The notes under the pieces: generated by a model
Told to the model about the DNA's origin: nothing
Databases searched by the model: none
What the model saw: the letters and a program-made list of their open reading frames with translations, nothing else
Position numbers and translations under genes: made by a program
Shown: positions 60,301-64,000 of the stretch, in pieces
Layout: the number at the start of each line of letters is the position of its first letter
Numbering within the stretch: the first letter of the stretch is position 1
DNA from: Lytechinus pictus
Lineage: Eukaryota > Echinodermata > Echinoidea > Temnopleuroida > Toxopneustidae
DNA length: 64,000 nt
Assembly (NCBI RefSeq): GCF_037042905.1
Contig: NC_087251.1
Span: 43,029,373-43,093,372, forward strand
Direction: 5' to 3'

Positions 60301-63300
60301 AATGTATCTTTTCTTGTACTTATCTTCACTTTTGTTTTTGCTGTTTTCGAAGCGCCTTAAGCATTTAATCAAAATGGAAAAGACGCTGTATAAATCCTAT
60401 GTATTATCATTATTTATCATTAAAAGCCATGATAATTTGAGAGTTCACATGAACTAGAAAACAGACAAATTGCTTCTTGAAGGTCCCACAAATTGGGGTT
60501 GAATGTGTGTACCTTAAAACAGAGTTGCCAAAAAATGTACTTCCCGAAGAGTATCAACCCGAGGGGAGCATTTCATAGAACAAATAATCATTAATTTTCA
60601 CTGATAGTTTATGCTCTGAGCCAATCAGATGCAAGGACCTCAGTAGCTTGTAACAAAAAGTGACTTACTTCTTCATATTGAAACCTTCTCTTGCTGATAA
60701 TGACGTCCTCTATACCAGCCCTGTCTCCGTATCTCTTCTCATGAATGGTGTAGTTCTTAAACAGTTCTTGAGCATGCTCCTTATCCAAGTTGTCCAGTGC
60801 ATACTTATAGATCACCTTCGCTCTTTCATGCTGTGTTCAACAAACAAGCATATAACAAAATCTGTCAAAATTCATTAACTTTAAAGAACAAAAAAGTAAA
60901 ATATATCAAGTTTTGTTATGTCTTTGAAATTTTAACATTGAAATAGCAAATTCAAAACTGAATCACTTGACAATATTATAGGAATTATCATAATACATGT
61001 ATCTTTATTATGCCACTGAAAATATATAAATTATACTTCTTAACTATATCTTTATTTTGTTTGTCATAGAGCCAAGAACTGATAAAGATTTCTGCAAGCG
61101 TTCAATTTCTAAATGAACCATGTGACCAAAGTTGACTTACTTCTTTCTGTCTCTCTTCAAACTTTGCAAATGCTATGTAGAGTTTCTCGTCCATGTGATC
61201 TTCATAGAACGCTACGGCCCTCTCATAGACGCCCCTAGACAGGCTGACGTAGTTGTGGGATTCTTCAAATCCAGCAAATTTGATCCAGTTCTTCACCTCG
61301 GGATGCACATAGACAAGTGGTTCTCAGTCAAGGAAATAAATATGGTATGCAAAATATTTATAATGGAAAATATTAAGTGTGCAGAATGCTGCCTTTGCAC
61401 ATTTAAATGCAAATATTGTTCATTTGAAGATGAATATAGAGATATTAATGTGCTGGCCCTATTAAATACAGAAGAATTAATAACATTTACATTTGAGCTG
61501 CATGGCCCTGCATGCTATAAATTCATAACGTAATGTGTGAATTAAGGCCTTGGAAAAAAAAAATCATACTATATGCCAAGGGCACTCACTTTTAGTGTAT
61601 ATAAATTAAATTTCAAATTACTTCACCATGGCACTTCCCACTGATTAACAGAATGTTTTCATTCTCGGATATCTTTGAAGTTGCTGAAAGGGATTACTCT
61701 TCAAGGTTCAAGGGCAAAGTACAAATAAAGAAGTGAAAAGAAAGGCTACACCCCCTAACCAAAATGGATAGGCCTAAGTGTAGTTACTTTTCTGTATAGA
61801 CATCACATTCAATAATTTGCCAATTCAAGCTTCTCATATTACCAAATTGCATCACACTACATTCAATATTTAATCCCACCCTTTAAAGTTTTCACAATCA
61901 TCAATTATTAAAGTTGATTCAAAATATCAATTATATGTTCATTTCTAAATGAAAACAACTTAAAACAAAACAAAAAACAGAATTAAATCAAACAGCAATA
62001 CCTTAATATGGTATGCTGTGTGAAAATTAAAGCTCTTGGTATAGAAAAGCAATATGCCTTCACCAACAGGTAATGAACTACAACTACGACAAATTCCAGA
62101 CTGCGCACAGACAGAAAGAAGTAGGAGGGAATGTCATCGACGTGCAAGAGTTGGTAACATTTCAAGGGAAAGTGCTGATATGTAAAGGATATATCTTTCG
62201 TAGATTGCTCTAGCACGTTCCGTCTCCTTGTATCTCAGCTCCATCTTGATGTATGAGAACCAGGCTTGTTCTTCGGGTTCCCACTGCATCCATCGTTCAA
62301 ACACCTGTCTGGCTCCGCCCACATTACCCACCAGCTCCTCCATGTAGGTGTACTTGTACCAGAACTGATTGACGCGAGGTAGGATCGTGATGGCTCGATC
62401 CCAGATGTTACGAGAATGGTTGATCTGTTTGTGTCTACAAGAATTAAGAACACCCAAAACTATTATTAACACAGAAATGATGAAATATATAAAAATGATA
62501 AATGATAATGATAAATCCATAATTTATTGTTCGAAATAGACATGAAATGAAATACTCCGAAAATTTGCTTTGCCCAATTGATCGTGGGCTCGGCAGCCGC
62601 TGTGCAGCGCCAGATCGACGAGGCTCTATCCCTTTAATCGTTGAACGCCAAACACCAAATAAGTGCCTGATAAACCATAATTGGTTAAAAATATGATTTC
62701 CTCTACAATAAAAATCATGTTTTTAGCCAAACTTCATAAAATGTATGATTATTTCTACTTTTAGTCATTAAACTTAACTAATTTCATATTGTTTACTATC
62801 AGAATAAAGATAATTTCCACTGAAAAAAAGCACAAAAAAAGTATTCAAAAAAAGAAAATTAAAGTAAAACGTTTTTTTGCCCAAAGTGCATTTGATCACA
62901 ATTCTTAAGTCTGTAACAAAGAAATAGCAATAAATGCAGTATTAGGGCTGTAAAAAGATAATTAGAGTATACTGTTAATTTCATGCATAAATCAGCATAA
63001 ACAATTATTCATTAGATTATGGGGAAAATTTTACTACACAGATTTAATCACTTTAATGGCACCTACATGTATAGACTTACTTCATTTCCATCTCTGCATA
63101 TTTCAACCAGATTGTGACATTTCTGTGCTCCACATCCAAAGCTCTTTCCCAAATTGATCTTGCTCTGTGGAAAAAGAAAATGTATAAACAAACAAGTGGA
63201 AACTTTATATATTGAATTCTATGCGATCATAAACATAACATTTGATTTTGAAGGGATCTTAATATCAGTGCTGTGAACACAAATACAAAGAACTGAATAA

Positions 63301-64000
63301 AATGAAAAGCTTTTTCACAGAGGAAATTATGCAAAAAGAATAGGAAAATAATGGGATAATCACAAACAAAAAAGCTTTAAAAAATGAACTCTCACATCCA
63401 TGTAATATAAAAGATTTATTCAAATATTAAGAGTTAAGTCAGATCAACCCCTATTCCTATTTCTCCAGTATTGATTTGCCATCAATATCAAGTTGAGATT
63501 TATTTTTGTTTTCTAAATCAATTAAGGTGTTTTTTTTCTTTTCTAAGTATATATAAAAATGATACATATACAGTAAAAATATATACATGGCTTGAATAAT
63601 ATTAGTATATATAAAAAAATATTTTTTCCTTGTAACATCGGAAACACTGTTTATCAAATCATCCATATATCGAGTTTTTATTATGCTAACATTTTTTTGT
63701 GGAAAATATATTAAACATCTCTGGACCCTTTAAAATGAAAAAAAAAATTCAAATAAACAGTTATATATCAAATTGTAGATAAGATGACAATTTGGAGATG
63801 GTAAAGAATGATCATTTTGTATACCAACAAGAAATATTTAAACAGATAGAGACTAAAAAAAAAATAGGAAAAGCCATAAATTCGGTAAAAGCAATTCTAC
63901 ATACATACATTCTCTATGCTTATAATCCTTACCGAGCAATTTCATTTTGACTCTCTTCCCACTTGGCATACTTGATCCAGTTTCCCACCATAGAACGGTT
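51170..64000 (-). CDS. CRNKL1: Crooked neck-like 1, spliceosome HAT-repeat protein (3' part, 12 exons)
   Basis: Twelve exons on the minus strand join in frame to 598 codons plus TGA: 63933-64000 (partial), 63081-63164, 62193-62434, 61141-61316, 60669-60830, 58883-59083, 58055-58195, 56558-56704, 54965-55159, 54335-54490, 52571-52663, 51170-51301. The translation follows Crooked-neck/Clf1 from the first third to the C-terminus: HAT motifs such as [40 protein letters not shown] and [20 protein letters not shown], a basic KVKKRRKVQ near the C-terminus, then [11 protein letters not shown]. Known role: scaffold of the Prp19-associated (NTC) complex in spliceosome activation, nuclear. The N-terminal exons lie beyond 64000. 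One intron is U12-type AT-AC. Introns carry LINE and MITE insertions. Confidence 0.97.
51662..52251. mobile_element. TTAA foldback MITE family B, copy 2
   Basis: Shares GGTGAAAGTTTGAAATAAAT, ACATCACTATGACATCACA and GACAACTTTTCCATAG with 24833-25434. The termini have decayed (AAAGGGAATTCAACC and GGGATAGATTCCCCTTTGAA). Lies in the last CRNKL1 intron. Confidence 0.8.
52571..52663 (-). CDS. CRNKL1: CRNKL1 exon (basic tail)
   Basis: Acceptor TTTCCAG, donor GTAAGT. Encodes [20 protein letters not shown] and [11 protein letters not shown]; the basic run may serve as a nuclear localisation signal. Confidence 0.94.
53036..53788. mobile_element. TTAACCCTA foldback element (family E), copy 4
   Basis: TTAACCCTAAAAGAGCCGGG at the left, CCGGCCTTTTAGGGTTAA at the right. 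Near the right side a GTAAAAAGTCAGCGAGCGGC segment is duplicated in tandem. Lies in a CRNKL1 intron. Confidence 0.8.
54335..54490 (-). CDS. CRNKL1: CRNKL1 exon (last HAT region)
   Basis: Acceptor ATCGCAG, donor GTAAG. Encodes [40 protein letters not shown] and [11 protein letters not shown]. Confidence 0.94.
54943..54957. repeat. (GT)n microsatellite next to a CRNKL1 donor
   Basis: About 15 bp of GT on the + strand. It lies within about 10 bp of the donor at 54964, which is the only one of the gene's GT donors to deviate from GTAAG (GTAACT). Confidence 0.8.
54965..55159 (-). CDS. CRNKL1: CRNKL1 exon
   Basis: Acceptor TTTTAG, donor GTAACT. Encodes [40 protein letters not shown] and [15 protein letters not shown], one full HAT repeat and the start of the next. 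Confidence 0.95.
55618..55978 (-). pseudogene. LINE 3' terminus with RT C-terminal piece
   Basis: The minus strand reads [59 protein letters not shown] and a stop. A short 3'UTR follows, with GCGCTATATAAATGCATATT ending in an (ATT)n tail. 5'-truncated. Same orientation as CRNKL1, within its intron. Confidence 0.8.
56090..56224 (+). mobile_element. LINE-like 3' end with TCTA repeat tail
   Basis: Contains the hairpin CGCGATTTGGCCTTAGCCGCG followed by AATAAA and (TCTA)n, a pattern typical of non-LTR 3' ends. No ORF remains. Confidence 0.5.
56558..56704 (-). CDS. CRNKL1: CRNKL1 exon
   Basis: Acceptor CTTCAG, donor GTAAGG. Encodes [39 protein letters not shown] and [10 protein letters not shown]. 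Confidence 0.95.
56705..58054. other. CRNKL1 intron, mostly AT-rich
   Basis: No exon. A possible LINE tail at 57810-57985 (GGGATTGGCCTCGATAGGC hairpin, ending near AATAAA) and a (GC)n patch at 57056-57080. Confidence 0.4.
58055..58195 (-). CDS. CRNKL1: CRNKL1 exon
   Basis: Acceptor TTGAAG, donor GTAAGT. Encodes [40 protein letters not shown] and QKARRVM. Confidence 0.95.
58590..58808 (-). repeat. DR1-family repeat (F), copy 6, truncated
   Basis: Perfect reverse DR1 TGACCTTTGACCT at 58613-58625, then GACCTGAAACTCAGGCAGGA and the terminus GCGGCGCCTATAG...GCAGGCGAGAC. Lies 75 bp from a CRNKL1 exon. Confidence 0.8.
58883..59083 (-). CDS. CRNKL1: CRNKL1 exon
   Basis: Acceptor TTTGTAG, donor GTAAGT. 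Encodes [40 protein letters not shown] and [18 protein letters not shown]. Confidence 0.96.
59180..59825 (+). pseudogene. LINE 3' end with RT C-terminal piece (L2/Jockey-like)
   Basis: The + strand, across several frames, reads [63 protein letters not shown] and KTYLFNR then stop. A 3'UTR with AGCGCCTTATAAATGTTATG and a short ATT tail follows. Indels break the frame. Antisense to CRNKL1. Confidence 0.75.
60340..60425 (+). mobile_element. Short LINE/SINE 3' tail
   Basis: CGAAGCGCCTTAAGCATTTA, GACGCTGTATAAATCCTATG and an ATT/ATC tail resemble the 3' end of the LINE at 59180-59825; body missing. Confidence 0.45.
60669..60830 (-). CDS. CRNKL1: CRNKL1 exon
   Basis: Acceptor AACACAG, donor GTAAGT. 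Encodes [39 protein letters not shown] and [15 protein letters not shown]. Phase 0 at both ends. Confidence 0.96.
61141..61316 (-). CDS. CRNKL1: CRNKL1 exon after the AT-AC intron
   Basis: Starts TTGTCTATGTGCATCC directly after an AC acceptor. With the preceding T it encodes [20 protein letters not shown], then [20 protein letters not shown] and [10 protein letters not shown]. Donor GTAAGT. Confidence 0.95.
61317..62192 (-). other. CRNKL1 intron, U12-type AT-AC
   Basis: On the minus strand the intron starts ATATCCTTTAC at 62192 and ends ...GAGAACCAC at 61317. The branch site TTCCTTGAC (61335-61327) is a perfect U12 match and its A is 11 nt from the last intron base. No GT or AG alternative gives the right protein; these boundaries yield [11 protein letters not shown], as expected for Crooked-neck. 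Confidence 0.9.
62193..62434 (-). CDS. CRNKL1: CRNKL1 exon before the AT-AC intron
   Basis: Acceptor CTTGTAG. Encodes [40 protein letters not shown] and [18 protein letters not shown], ending RAIYER plus one base before ATATCC. Confidence 0.96.
62435..63080. other. CRNKL1 intron, nothing recognised
   Basis: AT-rich; no repeat family identified. Confidence 0.4.
63081..63164 (-). CDS. CRNKL1: CRNKL1 exon
   Basis: Acceptor TTCCACAG, donor GTAAGT. Encodes [20 protein letters not shown] and KYAEMEM; a complete HAT helix pair. Confidence 0.95.
63165..63932. other. CRNKL1 intron, nothing recognised
   Basis: Very AT-rich, no repeat family identified. Confidence 0.4.
63933..64000 (-). CDS. CRNKL1: CRNKL1 exon, cut by the window edge
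   Basis: Encodes [20 protein letters not shown] then IA and part of R; donor GTAAGG. The 5' continuation is outside the window. Confidence 0.92.

Overview
The window looks like AT-rich animal nuclear DNA: small exons with canonical GT-AG junctions, large introns and a dense load of transposons. The repeats (foldback elements with very long inverted repeats, many MITE-like families, a tRNA-derived SINE, RTE-like and CR1/Jockey/L2-like LINE remnants, many poly-G/poly-C tracts) together with the two proteins suggest an echinoderm, most likely a sea urchin. The species assignment is an inference and could not be tested here.

Two genes are certain, and they lie tail to tail. On the + strand, NAA20 (catalytic subunit of the NatB N-terminal acetyltransferase) is complete in six coding exons from 4458 to 18637 (175 codons). 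On the - strand, CRNKL1 (Crooked-neck/Clf1/Syf3, a HAT-repeat spliceosome protein) ends at 51170 and runs off the right edge at 64000. Twelve coding exons (598 residues plus stop) are inside the window; the N-terminus is outside. From memory, NAA20 and CRNKL1 are also convergent neighbours in vertebrates, so the pair would be conserved microsynteny. A third, uncharacterised - strand gene is suggested by a clean 194-codon Cys-rich first exon (7577-8158) nested in NAA20 intron 1.

Each certain gene carries one intron with minor (U12) spliceosome signals. NAA20 intron 2 has a GTATCCTT donor and a TTCCTTAAC branch site. CRNKL1 has an AT-AC intron with an ATATCCTTT donor, a TTCCTTGAC branch site and an AC acceptor. 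In both cases the U12 boundaries restore the expected reading frame and protein sequence.

The 32.5 kb between the two stop codons holds no gene I can support and is filled with mobile DNA. The most striking piece is a 6.1 kb foldback element (42661-48773). Its arms are long inverted repeats built from tandem units of about 400 bp rich in GGTCATTTTGG, with a smaller TA-flanked MITE at the centre. Other elements are TTAA-bounded foldback families, a MITE with a perfect 8-bp target duplication (AGATCACC), a Tc1/mariner-like MITE, and a dispersed repeat that carries perfect nuclear-receptor DR1 motifs in several copies.

Layout: 1-4457 upstream DNA; 4458-18777 NAA20 with introns full of repeats; 18778-51169 transposon-rich intergenic DNA; 51170-64000 CRNKL1 3' portion with LINE and MITE insertions in its introns.
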